Origin: Ruoffia tabacinasalis
GTDB lineage: Bacteria > Bacillota > Bacilli > Lactobacillales > Aerococcaceae
Reading direction: 5' to 3'
Length of the DNA stretch: 64,000 nucleotides
NCBI RefSeq assembly: GCF_042652985.1
Contig: NZ_JBHSHQ010000028.1
Span: 62,001-126,000, forward strand
Translations under genes and position numbers: made by a program
The notes under the pieces: model-generated
The model's database searches: none
What the model saw: the letters and a program-made list of their open reading frames with translations, nothing else
What the model was told of the DNA's origin: nothing
In this document: positions 44,429 to 52,743 of the stretch, piece by piece
Layout: each line of letters opens with the position of its first letter
How positions within the stretch are numbered: the first letter of the stretch is position 1

Positions 44429-45745
44429 TTATGAACGCGCACGTGTAATTATATGTACCGGAGTACCTTCAAAATAGAAACTTTCACGTAACTGATTCTC
44501 TAAAAAGCGTTCATAACTGAAGTGCATTAACTCAACATCATTCACAAACACAACAAATGTTGGTGGGTTGATCGCAACTTGTGTCATATAGTAGATTTTT
44601 AAGCGTCTACCTTTATCCGTTGGTGTTGGATTCATCGCAACAGCATCCATTACTACGTTATTCAATACAGAAGATTGAACACGTCTTGCGCGGTTCTCGT
44701 GAATCATATTAATTAGTTCAGGTAGTTTATTTAATCTTTGTCCTGTTTTTGCACTCACAAATAAGATAGGTGCAAAACGTAAATATTGAAACTCTTTACG
44801 AATTTCTTTAGTAAACTCGTCGAACTTATTATTACTTTTGTCAACGGCATCCCATTTGTTAACAATAATAATAATACCTTTACCTGCTTCATAAGCATAA
44901 CCTGCGACACGTTTATCTTGTTCGATAATTCCAGTTTCAGCATCTAATACCATACAAACAATATCACTTCGTTCAATTGCTGATAAGGCACGCATAACAC
45001 TATACTTTTCAGTGTTTTCCCAAACTTTACCTTTTTTACGAATCCCTGCGGTATCAATCATTGTATATTCTTTACCATCAGCTGTCTTGAACTTAGTATC
45101 AACTGCCTCACGGGTGGTTCCTTCAATATTTGATACAATCACCCGTTCTTCCTTCAATATTGAATTCACTAAACTAGATTTACCTACATTAGGACGTCCA
45201 ATAAAACTGAATTTAATTGAATCATCGTCATCTGTATCACTAGAATCTTCTGGAAACATTTCCACTATCTTATCTAATAAATCACCAATTCCAGTACCAT
45301 GTGAACCAGATATTGGGATAGGATCACCTAAGCCTAAAGTATAGAAATCATAAATCATTTGGCGTTGTTCAGGATTATCTGCTTTATTAATCGCTAGAAC
45401 AACTGGTTTTTTTGTTCGATGTAATCTTTGGGCTACTTCTTCATCCTCAAGAGTGACACCTTCTCTGACACTCGTCACCATTACAATGACATCCGCTTCA
45501 TCCATGGCTAAGTCTGCTTGGTAACGCACTTGATTCATTAATGGTTCATTACTCATATCAATACCACCGGTATCAATCAAACGGTATTCTTTACCAATCC
45601 ACTTACCTGTCGCATAAATACGGTCACGAGTTACTCCAGGATGGTCTTCTACAATCGATACTCTCTCTCCAATGAGTCGGTTGAATATGGTTGATTTACC
45701 AACATTCGGTCGACCTACTAAAGCGACTACTGGCACTTTACTCAT
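44429..45745 (-). CDS. der: Ribosome biogenesis GTPase Der (EngA)
   Basis: The protein of 438 residues has two tandem GTPase domains, with G1 motifs GRPNVGKSTIFNRL near residue 10 and GRPNVGKSSLVNSI near residue 180, and a C-terminal KH-like domain ending in VPVHIITRARS. It acts in large-subunit assembly. It follows rpsA after a terminator-like hairpin. Confidence 0.98.
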   Translation of the reverse strand: MSKVPVVALVGRPNVGKSTIFNRLIGERVSIVEDHPGVTRDRIYATGKWIGKEYRLIDTGGIDMSNEPLMNQVRYQADLAMDEADVIVMVTSVREGVTLEDEEVAQRLHRTKKPVVLAINKADNPEQRQMIYDFYTLGLGDPIPISGSHGTGIGDLLDKIVEMFPEDSSDTDDDDSIKFSFIGRPNVGKSSLVNSILKEERVIVSNIEGTTREAVDTKFKTADGKEYTMIDTAGIRKKGKVWENTEKYSVMRALSAIERSDIVCMVLDAETGIIEQDKRVAGYAYEAGKGIIIIVNKWDAVDKSNNKFDEFTKEIRKEFQYLRFAPILFVSAKTGQRLNKLPELINMIHENRARRVQSSVLNNVVMDAVAMNPTPTDKGRRLKIYYMTQVAINPPTFVVFVNDVELMHFSYERFLENQLRESFYFEGTPVHIITRARS

Positions 45746-45759
45746 TCATTTCACCTCCA

Positions 45760-45796
45760 TAAATTAAGAAAAGACTGACTAATGAAAAGTCAGCCT
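45760..45796 (-). terminator. Terminator of rpsA
   Basis: GACTGACT (45773-45780) pairs with AGTCAGCC (45788-45795), with one wobble, around a 7-base loop. The minus-strand tail is TTTTCTTAATTT. Confidence 0.7.
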
Positions 45797-45820
45797 CGTT
45801 CTTTAAGTCAAATATTATTC

Positions 45821-47158
45821 CTATTCACCTTTGAATTGGTCTAATTGATCACCTAACATGTCAGCTAATGTAAATCCTGAATCGCTGTCATCAGATGAGT
45901 CTTGGAAGTTTCTTTGACGGTTTTGTTTTTTGTTTCCTGTGTTACGTTTGTTGTTCTCACGACGAGGTTTGTTAGAGCTAGCTGCAGGAGCTGGAGCTTC
46001 TTCCATACCTTCTGGTTGATCCAATAATGCTTTCACAGAAAGTGATAAGCGGTTTTGTTCTGGATCTACACTTAATACTTTAACATCAATTTCTTGACCT
46101 TCCTCAAGACGTTCGTGAGGTGTCGCGATGTGTTCGTGAGCGATTTGTGAAATATGTACTAACCCTTCAACTCCTGGGAATACTTCAACAAATGCACCAA
46201 AGCTAGTTAAGCGTTTAACAGTTCCTTTTAATTCAGAACCTTCTGGAGCTTTTTCTTCGATGTTATCCCATGGTCCTGCTAATGTATCTTTAATAGATAA
46301 TGATACACGGCCATCTTCTTCATCAACAGAAAGAACTTTAACGTTAACAGTTTCGCCTGGTGTTAAGTAATCACTTGGTTTATCAACATGCTCGTGAGCA
46401 ATACGGCTAATGTGAACTAATCCGTCCACTCCACCTAAGTCGATAAATGCACCAAAGTTTACTAAGCGAGCTACTGTACCTTCAACAACTGATCCTTCTT
46501 CTAAATCAGCTAAACGTTCAGCACGTTTTGCTTCGCTTTCTTTACGTGCAATTTCTTTATGTGATAAAATTAAACGGTTTTCACTTGGTTCAATTTCAAC
46601 AATAACGAATTTTAAAGTTTGTCCAACATATGGTGTGAAGTCTTCTACGAAGTGATCTTCAACCATTGAAGCAGGAACGAATCCACGTACGCCAGCATCT
46701 ACAACTAATCCGCCTTTTACAACGTTTTTAACTGGTGCTTCGATAATTTCTTCGTTTTCAAATTTAACTTGTAATTCTTCCCAAACTTTTTTAGCATCTA
46801 CACGTTTTTTAGATAATAAAAAGTTTCCGTTTTCTTTATCTTTAATTGGTTTTAATACCACTAATTCGATTTCATCACCAATATTAACAACATCTGTTAA
46901 TTCTTCAACAGGTGTAGCTGATAATTCATTGCGTGGAATGACTCCTTCAAGTCCGCCACTTTCTTGAATAGAAACACGTACTTGATTGTCATCAAAGGCT
47001 AATACATCACCTTGAACAGTATCGCCAACTTTAATTTCTTTAACACTATCTAAAGCGTCTTCCATAGTTTCCATAGACTCTTCTACCTCTGTAGATTCTG
47101 TCTCTTCAACCACTTCTTCATTTTCATTTAATTCTTGATTTTCTACAAACTCTGACAT
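45821..47158 (-). CDS. rpsA: 30S ribosomal protein S1 homologue
   Basis: The protein of 445 residues has four S1 RNA-binding repeats (about 40-110, 120-190, 205-275 and 290-360). The last two carry the clear motif FGAF followed by GLVHISRIAHEH or GLVHISQIAHEH. The N-terminus is acidic. The C-terminus has a basic Asn/Arg/Lys-rich segment and an acidic end. It helps mRNA binding on the ribosome; four-domain forms are usual in Firmicutes. It lies between cmk and der. Confidence 0.95.
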   Translation of the reverse strand: MSEFVENQELNENEEVVEETESTEVEESMETMEDALDSVKEIKVGDTVQGDVLAFDDNQVRVSIQESGGLEGVIPRNELSATPVEELTDVVNIGDEIELVVLKPIKDKENGNFLLSKKRVDAKKVWEELQVKFENEEIIEAPVKNVVKGGLVVDAGVRGFVPASMVEDHFVEDFTPYVGQTLKFVIVEIEPSENRLILSHKEIARKESEAKRAERLADLEEGSVVEGTVARLVNFGAFIDLGGVDGLVHISRIAHEHVDKPSDYLTPGETVNVKVLSVDEEDGRVSLSIKDTLAGPWDNIEEKAPEGSELKGTVKRLTSFGAFVEVFPGVEGLVHISQIAHEHIATPHERLEEGQEIDVKVLSVDPEQNRLSLSVKALLDQPEGMEEAPAPAASSNKPRRENNKRNTGNKKQNRQRNFQDSSDDSDSGFTLADMLGDQLDQFKGE

Positions 47159-47183
47159 TTACCCAATTCCTCCTAAGCGTTAC

Positions 47184-47222
47184 CTAAAAAATAGTGGTTC
47201 TTCTTATAATTTAAGAACCGTA
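47184..47222 (-). terminator. Hairpin between cmk and rpsA
   Basis: GGTTCTT (47196-47202) and AAGAACC (47213-47219) pair around a 10-base AT loop. On the minus strand ACTA and then a run of six T follow. It may end cmk transcripts or attenuate those entering rpsA. Confidence 0.5.
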
Positions 47223-47294
47223 TATAAGCATATCATATCAAATATTCAGTCATCAGTCTAGTAAAATCACAATTTAATAGCGATTTAACAGTAC

Positions 47295-47963
47295 TTATTT
47301 CTTAATATGATCAATTATTGTATTTACAACTTGTTCCACGGATAAATGATCCGTTTCTAACTCGATGGCATCGTCTGCTTTTTTCAGCGGACTGTGCTCG
47401 CGATTTGAATCATAATGGTCTCTTGCAATGATACTTTCTTCGATTTCTTCGAGCGTTTGATTAGATAAGCCCTTTTCAATGTTTTCATCGAAGCGTCTTT
47501 TTGCGCGTACTTTAGCTGAGGCATTCAAGAAAAATTTATGCTCAGCATCTGGGAGAACCACAGTCCCAATATCCCGGCCATCCATGACAACTGAATGGGT
47601 ACTCGCCATATTACGTTGGTCTTCCACTAACTTTTCCCGAACAAATGGATAAGCAGAAATTTCTGATACGTTTGCTGTGACTTCATCAGATCGGATTTCA
47701 CGACTGACATTTTGACGATTCAAATACATTTCTTGAATACCTTCATCTGATCTTTTAAAAGTTAAATCAAGTGTTGGTAATATTTTTTTCACTCGTTCAG
47801 CATCACTTACTTCTATACTATCTTGTAAAACAGCTAAAGTGACCGCTCTATACATTGCCCCTGTATCAATATAAATAATATCAAGTTTTTTAGCAATAGC
47901 TTGTGCGACAGTACTTTTCCCTGATGAAGAGGGTCCATCTATGGCAATTTGAAAATTCGACAT
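47295..47963 (-). CDS. cmk: Cytidylate kinase
   Basis: A 222-residue P-loop kinase. The phosphate loop is IDGPSSSGKSTVAQ, then YIDTGAMYRAVTLAV, MDGRDIGTVVLPDA (lid and nucleotide contacts) and IIARDHYDSNREHSPL. It phosphorylates CMP and dCMP. It is followed by rpsA, a classic pair, and preceded by the LysM surface protein gene. Confidence 0.98.
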   Translation of the reverse strand: MSNFQIAIDGPSSSGKSTVAQAIAKKLDIIYIDTGAMYRAVTLAVLQDSIEVSDAERVKKILPTLDLTFKRSDEGIQEMYLNRQNVSREIRSDEVTANVSEISAYPFVREKLVEDQRNMASTHSVVMDGRDIGTVVLPDAEHKFFLNASAKVRAKRRFDENIEKGLSNQTLEEIEESIIARDHYDSNREHSPLKKADDAIELETDHLSVEQVVNTIIDHIKK

Positions 47964-47984
47964 TAAAAATTCTCCTTTTAATCA

Positions 47985-48017
47985 AAATAAATAGAGACCT
48001 TTAACAGATCTCTATTC
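47985..48017 (-). terminator. Weak terminator after the LysM protein gene
   Basis: AATAGAGA (47990-47997) and TCTCTATT (48009-48016) pair around an 11-base loop; the minus-strand tail ATTTTGATT is only moderately T-rich, so readthrough into cmk is possible. Confidence 0.5.
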
Positions 48018-48036
48018 TATCAACTTATATTCTTTA

Positions 48037-48696
48037 CTATGGTAATACGACTGTGTCTCCTGGGAAAATTGCTGTATCAGTTGTTGCCCCATTCGCACTT
48101 AATAACGCATTAAGATCTACGCCGGTATTTCTAGAAATAGCATACCATGAATCCCCTGCTTGAACTGTATATATTCCGCCCGTTGTAGGTGGTGTCTCTA
48201 CAGGTGTTTCAGGTACTACTGGTTCAGTTGGTGTAGGTGGTAATTCCGGTTCAGATTCAACTTCTTCAGTTGATTCAATTGGTTCTCTACTAATTTCTGA
48301 ACTAGACTCTTCTTCACTTTCACTTTCGTCCGAGCTTGATTCACTTTCGTCAGCACTTGACACTTGTGATAACTCAGAATTTCTAGAAAAATTAATTTGT
48401 TCAGCACTACGATTAGGTATTTCGTCATTATCTAATTGTGCATTAACAAAAATAAACAATAAGAAAGGCGCAATTACCGTAATAACAATAATAGCTAACA
48501 ATACTTTAGATAGTGTTGTCGCTTCTTTTGCTGGTTGGTTGCGTGCAGTTCTTGAATATTGACGGTTTTTTAAATTTTCATCTTCTCCAAATTTTCGATT
48601 CCAAGGTTTGCTTTCTTTCTTTGAAGGTGTTTCTTCAACAGTTTCTTCAACCTCAGATTCAAAAACGTCTTGATCTTTATCTTGTTCCTTAGACAT
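48037..48696 (-). CDS. LysM surface protein, SAG1386/EF1546 family
   Basis: The protein of 219 residues has a charged cytoplasmic N-terminus (about 1-60, with PWNRKFGED and YSRTAR), one membrane segment (about 64-85), an exposed linker rich in Ser, Glu and Pro, and a C-terminal LysM domain (YTVQAGDSWYAISRNTG). It is probably anchored in the membrane and bound to peptidoglycan. Location before cmk-rpsA fits the EF1546-type family of Lactobacillales. Function unknown; a role in wall-associated processes is inferred. Confidence 0.88.
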   Translation of the reverse strand: MSKEQDKDQDVFESEVEETVEETPSKKESKPWNRKFGEDENLKNRQYSRTARNQPAKEATTLSKVLLAIIVITVIAPFLLFIFVNAQLDNDEIPNRSAEQINFSRNSELSQVSSADESESSSDESESEEESSSEISREPIESTEEVESEPELPPTPTEPVVPETPVETPPTTGGIYTVQAGDSWYAISRNTGVDLNALLSANGATTDTAIFPGDTVVLP

Positions 48697-49070
48697 AAGA
48701 ATCCCTCCTAAATATGCATAGTTAATGATGATTCATTTTAATACATAGTTAACTTTCCCTATTATATTACCATAACTTAATCTTTTTTTTGCCAATAAAA
48801 TAGCTTTCTATTGTCAATAACATCATACTGAAAAGAATCTGTAAAGCAATGGTAATAGAACAAACAGGTTTGCTTTATCATTCTACATTATACATTAATT
48901 TTCAGCTTATTCCACCACTATATGAATATATTCGTTATTAGTCCTGTTTTTTATGTTTTAAATTGATATCTCCATGTAATAATTTTAGTACAATCTTTAA
49001 CTATAAACAAATAAAAAGCGAGCAATTCACAATTTAAGTGAACATCTCGCCTGCTTATATGCTATTTGTT
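48697..49070. other. Intergenic region of 374 bases, LysM gene to ribU
   Basis: No gene is visible. It holds the ribU terminator on the right and the likely promoter of the LysM gene on the left (extended -10 TGGTAATAT on the minus strand, about 48764-48772). Two copies of CATAGTTAA lie within 35 bases near 48720-48752. TAAAGCAA at 48842-48849 is repeated in inverted form at 48870-48877. I see no RNA fold that I recognise. Confidence 0.5.
49008..49052 (-). terminator. Terminator of ribU
   Basis: The arms GCGAG plus ATTCAC and their complements (about 49018-49051) pair with small internal bulges around an AT loop. The minus-strand tail is TTTTTATTTG. It lies 20 bases after the ribU stop. Confidence 0.85.
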
Positions 49071-49676
49071 TTAATTTGTTTTCAATAAATTATATCCAGG
49101 ATAAATAGTATTTCTTTTTCTTAATAAGTTTGGAACGATTTTGATGACTAAAATTTGGCCTGCACTTAAAAAGATACCTTTAATTAAGTTAAATGGTGCT
49201 ACAACTGCCAGGATATAACCGAAGTAATCATCAATTGGGAAATTCAACACCGTTGTATAAATGGGCAATGCAACATAATAATTAATAAACGACATTGAAA
49301 CAACTAAACCAACTGTCAGAGTAATACTCATTAAAACAGCTTTAAATTTCCAATTAACTTTCTTAAGCGAATTTAAAATAAAGTGTGTCGGAATAAACAT
49401 GACAACTGAAGCAGTGAAACTCATGAAAGCCCCAATTGGAAAACCTGCCTGCCCACCTTGTAAAATATAGTTAATTGCATCCCTTATAAACGCGACTACA
49501 ACGATACCAACTGGTCCATGAATTAACATTCCAACTAGAACAGCTAAATCACTAAAATCAATCTTTAGAAACGGTGCAGCTGGTAAAATCGGGAATTCAA
49601 AGAATCTCAAAATAACTCCCCAAGCACCTAATATAGCCAACAACATCATCGTTCTAACCTGTGATCTTTTTTGCAT
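49071..49676 (-). CDS. ribU: Riboflavin ECF transporter S component RibU
   Basis: A 201-residue protein with about six membrane segments. The segments FFEFPILPAAPFLKIDFSD, GPVGIVVVAFIRDAINY and GGQAGFPIGAFMSF are typical for RibU. It binds riboflavin and needs the shared ECF energising module encoded elsewhere. An FMN riboswitch with a terminator sits directly upstream, which confirms the substrate. AAGGAG lies before the ATG. Confidence 0.96.
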   Translation of the reverse strand: MQKRSQVRTMMLLAILGAWGVILRFFEFPILPAAPFLKIDFSDLAVLVGMLIHGPVGIVVVAFIRDAINYILQGGQAGFPIGAFMSFTASVVMFIPTHFILNSLKKVNWKFKAVLMSITLTVGLVVSMSFINYYVALPIYTTVLNFPIDDYFGYILAVVAPFNLIKGIFLSAGQILVIKIVPNLLRKRNTIYPGYNLLKTN

Positions 49677-49703
49677 TTTTTCTTCTCCTTTTTCGTCCCA
49701 AGA

Positions 49704-49760
49704 CTAAAAAAGTACGCCTTCTCACCCTAATTTTTCCCAGGGTAAAAAGACGTACTTTAA
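49704..49760 (-). terminator. Riboswitch expression platform (conditional terminator)
   Basis: On the minus strand an AAGTACG-type arm (about 49758-49738) pairs with its complement (about 49725-49708) over some 19 bases with a few mismatches, and TTTTTT follows. It lies between the FMN aptamer and the ribU ribosome site, as expected for transcription termination on FMN binding. Confidence 0.85.
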
Positions 49761-49795
49761 AAGAATATACTCAAAAAAAGTGTATATCATTTAAT

Positions 49796-49906
49796 CTTCT
49801 TCCATCCAGACTTTACTGTCGGTACTGGAATTTCACCAGATCAGCTCGATGCCTCGAGTTAGTGGACTTTACCACCGGTCGGGAATTACACCCTGCCCTG
49901 AAGACG
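49796..49906 (-). ncRNA. FMN riboswitch (RFN element)
   Basis: The conserved RFN core is visible on the minus strand: GGGCAGGGTG, AATTCCCGACCGG, GGTAAAGTCC, GGTGAAATTCC, CCGACAGT, AAAGTCTGGATGG, closing with GAAGAAG. The outer stem CTTC/GAAG closes. FMN binding favours the downstream terminator and so lowers ribU. Confidence 0.97.
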
Positions 49907-49927
49907 TATTGTATTTTATTTAATTAT

Positions 49928-49956
49928 ATCTTAGCATATTCATTTGAATATGGCAA
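49928..49956 (-). promoter_or_regulatory. Promoter of the FMN riboswitch-ribU transcript
   Basis: TTGCCA (49956-49951), 17 bases, TAAGAT (49933-49928) on the minus strand, about 20 bases before the aptamer. Confidence 0.6.
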
Positions 49957-49990
49957 GTCCTTTGTGAATAATCACACAAAATTTTGAAGC

Positions 49991-50713
49991 TTAATCATCT
50001 AAAGCAATTTTCTTTAACTTATCCACTTCAAAAGCTGTTAAATCACGCCACTCGCCTGGCTGTAAAGTACCTAAATCTAAGAATGAAAATCTTTCACGTT
50101 TCAAGCGATATACTTCATGCCCTACGGCTTCGAACATATTTTTCACTTGGTGATTCCAACCTTCATGTATTGTTAACTGTACAACGGATGTTTTCTTGTC
50201 TTTATTTATTGAAATAACTTTCGCACGGGCTTTAGAAGTTTTCTTACCGTCAATCATAACACCTTGCTCTAATTTAGTCAGTGCTTTTGTGTCAACAATA
50301 CCGTTGACCGTTGCAATATATACTTTATCAATATTATAGCGTGGGTGAGTTAATAAGTTCGCAAAATCACCATCATTTGTTAATAAAATTAATCCAGTTG
50401 TATCAAAATCTAATCGTCCAATAGGATAAATACGTTCTTCTACACCATGAATAAAATCCACAACTACTTGACGGTCAGTGGGATCACTCACAGCACTGAT
50501 AACGTTTTTTGGTTTATATAACATAATGTATTTTGGTTCTTCTTTATAAATTGGAACGCCATCTACTTCAATAACATCCGTCTTAGATACTTTTGTACCT
50601 AGTTCCGTTACTAATTCACCATTTACTTTTACATGTCCATCTACGATTAAATCTTCACTTTTACGACGACTTGCGACACCCGCATTCGCCATTGCTTTTT
50701 GTAATCTTTCCAT
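49991..50713 (-). CDS. rluB: RluB-family rRNA pseudouridine synthase
   Basis: The protein of 240 residues has an N-terminal S4 domain (MANAGVASRRKSEDLI) and a synthase domain with the motif GRLDFDTTGLILLTNDG holding the catalytic Asp. It modifies 23S rRNA near the peptidyl transferase centre; site assigned by family. It is the last gene of the scpA-scpB-rluB unit, 4 bases after scpB. I see no strong terminator after it. Confidence 0.95.
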   Translation of the reverse strand: MERLQKAMANAGVASRRKSEDLIVDGHVKVNGELVTELGTKVSKTDVIEVDGVPIYKEEPKYIMLYKPKNVISAVSDPTDRQVVVDFIHGVEERIYPIGRLDFDTTGLILLTNDGDFANLLTHPRYNIDKVYIATVNGIVDTKALTKLEQGVMIDGKKTSKARAKVISINKDKKTSVVQLTIHEGWNHQVKNMFEAVGHEVYRLKRERFSFLDLGTLQPGEWRDLTAFEVDKLKKIALDD

Positions 50714-50717
50714 TTAG

Positions 50718-51326
50718 TTACTCATCCTCATTCTGATTATTTTCTTCGTCATATAATTCAATTGGCCATTCTTTCAAGTCAAACAATTCTTCGGAGGAAA
50801 GTTCTGCATTTAATGCAATGGGTTCAATTTCTGGTAAATCATCTAATGTCTTTAAACCAAAATAATCCATAAAGTAATCGGTTACCCCATATAATACGGG
50901 ACGCCCCGGTGCTTCAATCCTTCCAATTTCTTTGATCAAATCTCGAGATATTAGTTTCTGGATTAAACTACTCGAAGAAACTCCTCTGATCTCGTCAATA
51001 GCCATACGCGTAATTGGTTGGCGATAGGCTACGATTGATAAAGTTTCAATCGATGCTCTTGTTAAGTTTTGTGAAAATGGAGCTTGAGCATATTTTTCTA
51101 CATCTTCTGCCAATTCTTTTTTTGTAATTAATCGGTATCTTTGATTGAAATTGACAACTTCAAGCGCTGATGAATCATCCGTTTGAAAATTAAGTTTTAA
51201 CTGTTCAAGACAGTCGTCAATGTTACTTATTGGCTCTTCTAAACTTTGAGCCAACTCTTGCCGACTCACTCCGTCATCACCTGCTACAAATAATATACCA
51301 AATACTCTCTTTATTAACTCATTCAC
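50718..51326 (-). CDS. scpB: Segregation and condensation protein B
   Basis: The protein of 202 residues has two winged-helix domains; LSIVAYRQPITRMAIDEIRGV and RPVLYGVTDYFMDYFGL are family motifs. With ScpA it joins SMC in the chromosome condensing complex. The start is GTG, 8 bases after AGGAG, which overlaps the end of scpA. The acidic C-terminus is usual. Confidence 0.96.
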   Translation of the reverse strand: MNELIKRVFGILFVAGDDGVSRQELAQSLEEPISNIDDCLEQLKLNFQTDDSSALEVVNFNQRYRLITKKELAEDVEKYAQAPFSQNLTRASIETLSIVAYRQPITRMAIDEIRGVSSSSLIQKLISRDLIKEIGRIEAPGRPVLYGVTDYFMDYFGLKTLDDLPEIEPIALNAELSSEELFDLKEWPIELYDEENNQNEDE

Positions 51327-51331
51327 AAATC

Positions 51332-52078
51332 TTACTCCTCTAATTTCTTCATTTGGATTGGATCATCTTTACTCTTTTGAAGAAAGATTAGATGTTGCTT
51401 TCTTACTAATTCCAACATCGCTAAAAATGTCGTTATAATTTCATTACGTGTTCCGTATTGGAAAAATTGATCAAGAGTCACTGAATCATTATCTGTATCA
51501 AATTCAAATGCGGCCATAATCTTATCCATCTGATCTGAGACCGTTAATGATTCATGTTGAATTTGCCTTTCAAGTGGTTCTCGACTCGCTGCTTTTTCAA
51601 CAACACTGGCCATCGCCTCAGCTAAATCAGTCAGTGAAAGTGCATCTTCATCTAATGGGACAAATTCTTGATACGAACTTAAATCAGCCATCGGACGTGA
51701 AAATAGTCGCGCCCTCTCATCTTGTTTGATTTGTAATTGAGTCGCGACGGTTTGAAATTGTTGGTATAAAAGCAATTGTTGAACAAGAATATCTCGTGGA
51801 TCGCCCTCATCGTAATCTTCTTCATAATCTGGACTTGGCTCAATCGGAAGTAAGATATTACTTTTAATCTCTAGCAACGTCGCAGCCATAACCAAATATT
51901 CTCCAATAATATCTAATTCTAACTCATTCATTGCCTCAATATACTTGATATATTGATTGGTTATCGCAGTCATGGGAATATCATTGATATCTACTTCCAT
52001 CTGCTTAATCAAATGAAGTAGTAAGTCAAAAGGACCTTGAAATGACTCTAATTCAATTCTTAATTCTGTGTTTTGCAA
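51332..52078 (-). CDS. scpA: Segregation and condensation protein A (kleisin)
   Basis: A 248-residue kleisin. The N-terminus has FQGPFDLLLHLIKQMEVDI, followed by EYLVMAATLLEIKSNILLP, and the C-terminal winged helix ends in FLAMLELVRKQHLIFLQ. It bridges SMC heads and binds ScpB. The start is TTG, 5 bases after GGGGAG. It lies 27 bases after the GNAT gene. Confidence 0.96.
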   Translation of the reverse strand: MQNTELRIELESFQGPFDLLLHLIKQMEVDINDIPMTAITNQYIKYIEAMNELELDIIGEYLVMAATLLEIKSNILLPIEPSPDYEEDYDEGDPRDILVQQLLLYQQFQTVATQLQIKQDERARLFSRPMADLSSYQEFVPLDEDALSLTDLAEAMASVVEKAASREPLERQIQHESLTVSDQMDKIMAAFEFDTDNDSVTLDQFFQYGTRNEIITTFLAMLELVRKQHLIFLQKSKDDPIQMKKLEE

Positions 52079-52105
52079 ACAATCTCCCCATTACATTCGT
52101 AAATT

Positions 52106-52513
52106 CTATAATGACTGATTATATTTTGTACTCCATTTAGCTAAGATATCCACCGTATTCATCGATCCAATAACCGTCGCATTAGGGTGTTGCTTACGCA
52201 GTAATTCATACATTTTATAACCGATACCTTCATCTCTGAAAGAAGGCACAACCGCAATTCGATGTACGATAATCGTTGTCGATGATGGTGTATCTTCATT
52301 TTGAGACTCTAACGTATTCTTTTCAATACATATTAATCCGATAAAATTATCACTTTCATCATTTTTATATAATAAAATATCAAAATTAGGATCCTCTCGG
52401 TATGACTCTAATAGATTGCTCATTTCACTTAAATTCGCTTTCTCATCGTCATAAGTATAAGAAAGTAACCCTAATATAATTTTTTCGTTTTTATTTTTTG
52501 AACTAATTAACAT
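52106..52513 (-). CDS. GNAT family acetyltransferase (RibT-like)
   Basis: This small 135-residue protein has the GNAT fold: beta strands LIVHRIAVV-like and the acetyl-CoA motif PSFRDEGIGYKMYELL. Substrate unknown. A GNAT gene of similar size (ribT) lies near scpA in several Firmicutes, so RibT-like is possible, without proof. It starts 12 bases after GGAGG and has its own promoter, and probably leads the transcript into scpA. Confidence 0.7.
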   Translation of the reverse strand: MLISSKNKNEKIILGLLSYTYDDEKANLSEMSNLLESYREDPNFDILLYKNDESDNFIGLICIEKNTLESQNEDTPSSTTIIVHRIAVVPSFRDEGIGYKMYELLRKQHPNATVIGSMNTVDILAKWSTKYNQSL

Positions 52514-52545
52514 GGAAACCTCCTCGTCCCTTAATCACTTGAGTG

Positions 52546-52574
52546 ATATTACCATGTAATGATAATTATTTCAA
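52546..52574 (-). promoter_or_regulatory. Promoter of GNAT-scpA-scpB-rluB
   Basis: TTGAAA (52574-52569), 17 bases, TAATAT (52551-52546) on the minus strand, 33 bases before the GNAT start. Confidence 0.6.
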
Positions 52575-52743
52575 GAAATTGCATATTAAGTTGATTCTAT
52601 ATATGAACAAACACATTGAAAAAAGACATGATATACCTTTATAATTCAATTCGTTTTTTTAGTAGACATAGATATAAAATTGGCCACTTTCAAAACAAAT
52701 CTTCTCATTATAAATTTACCCTGTCTTTTTCCAAATGCATTGG

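Noticed and set aside
48812..48817. Perfect TTGACA on the minus strand upstream of the LysM gene
   Set aside because: No -10-like hexamer lies 16-18 bases downstream.
49661..49987. Open frame of 108 codons on the plus strand
   Set aside because: It covers the FMN riboswitch, its terminator and the ribU start in antisense; no ribosome site.
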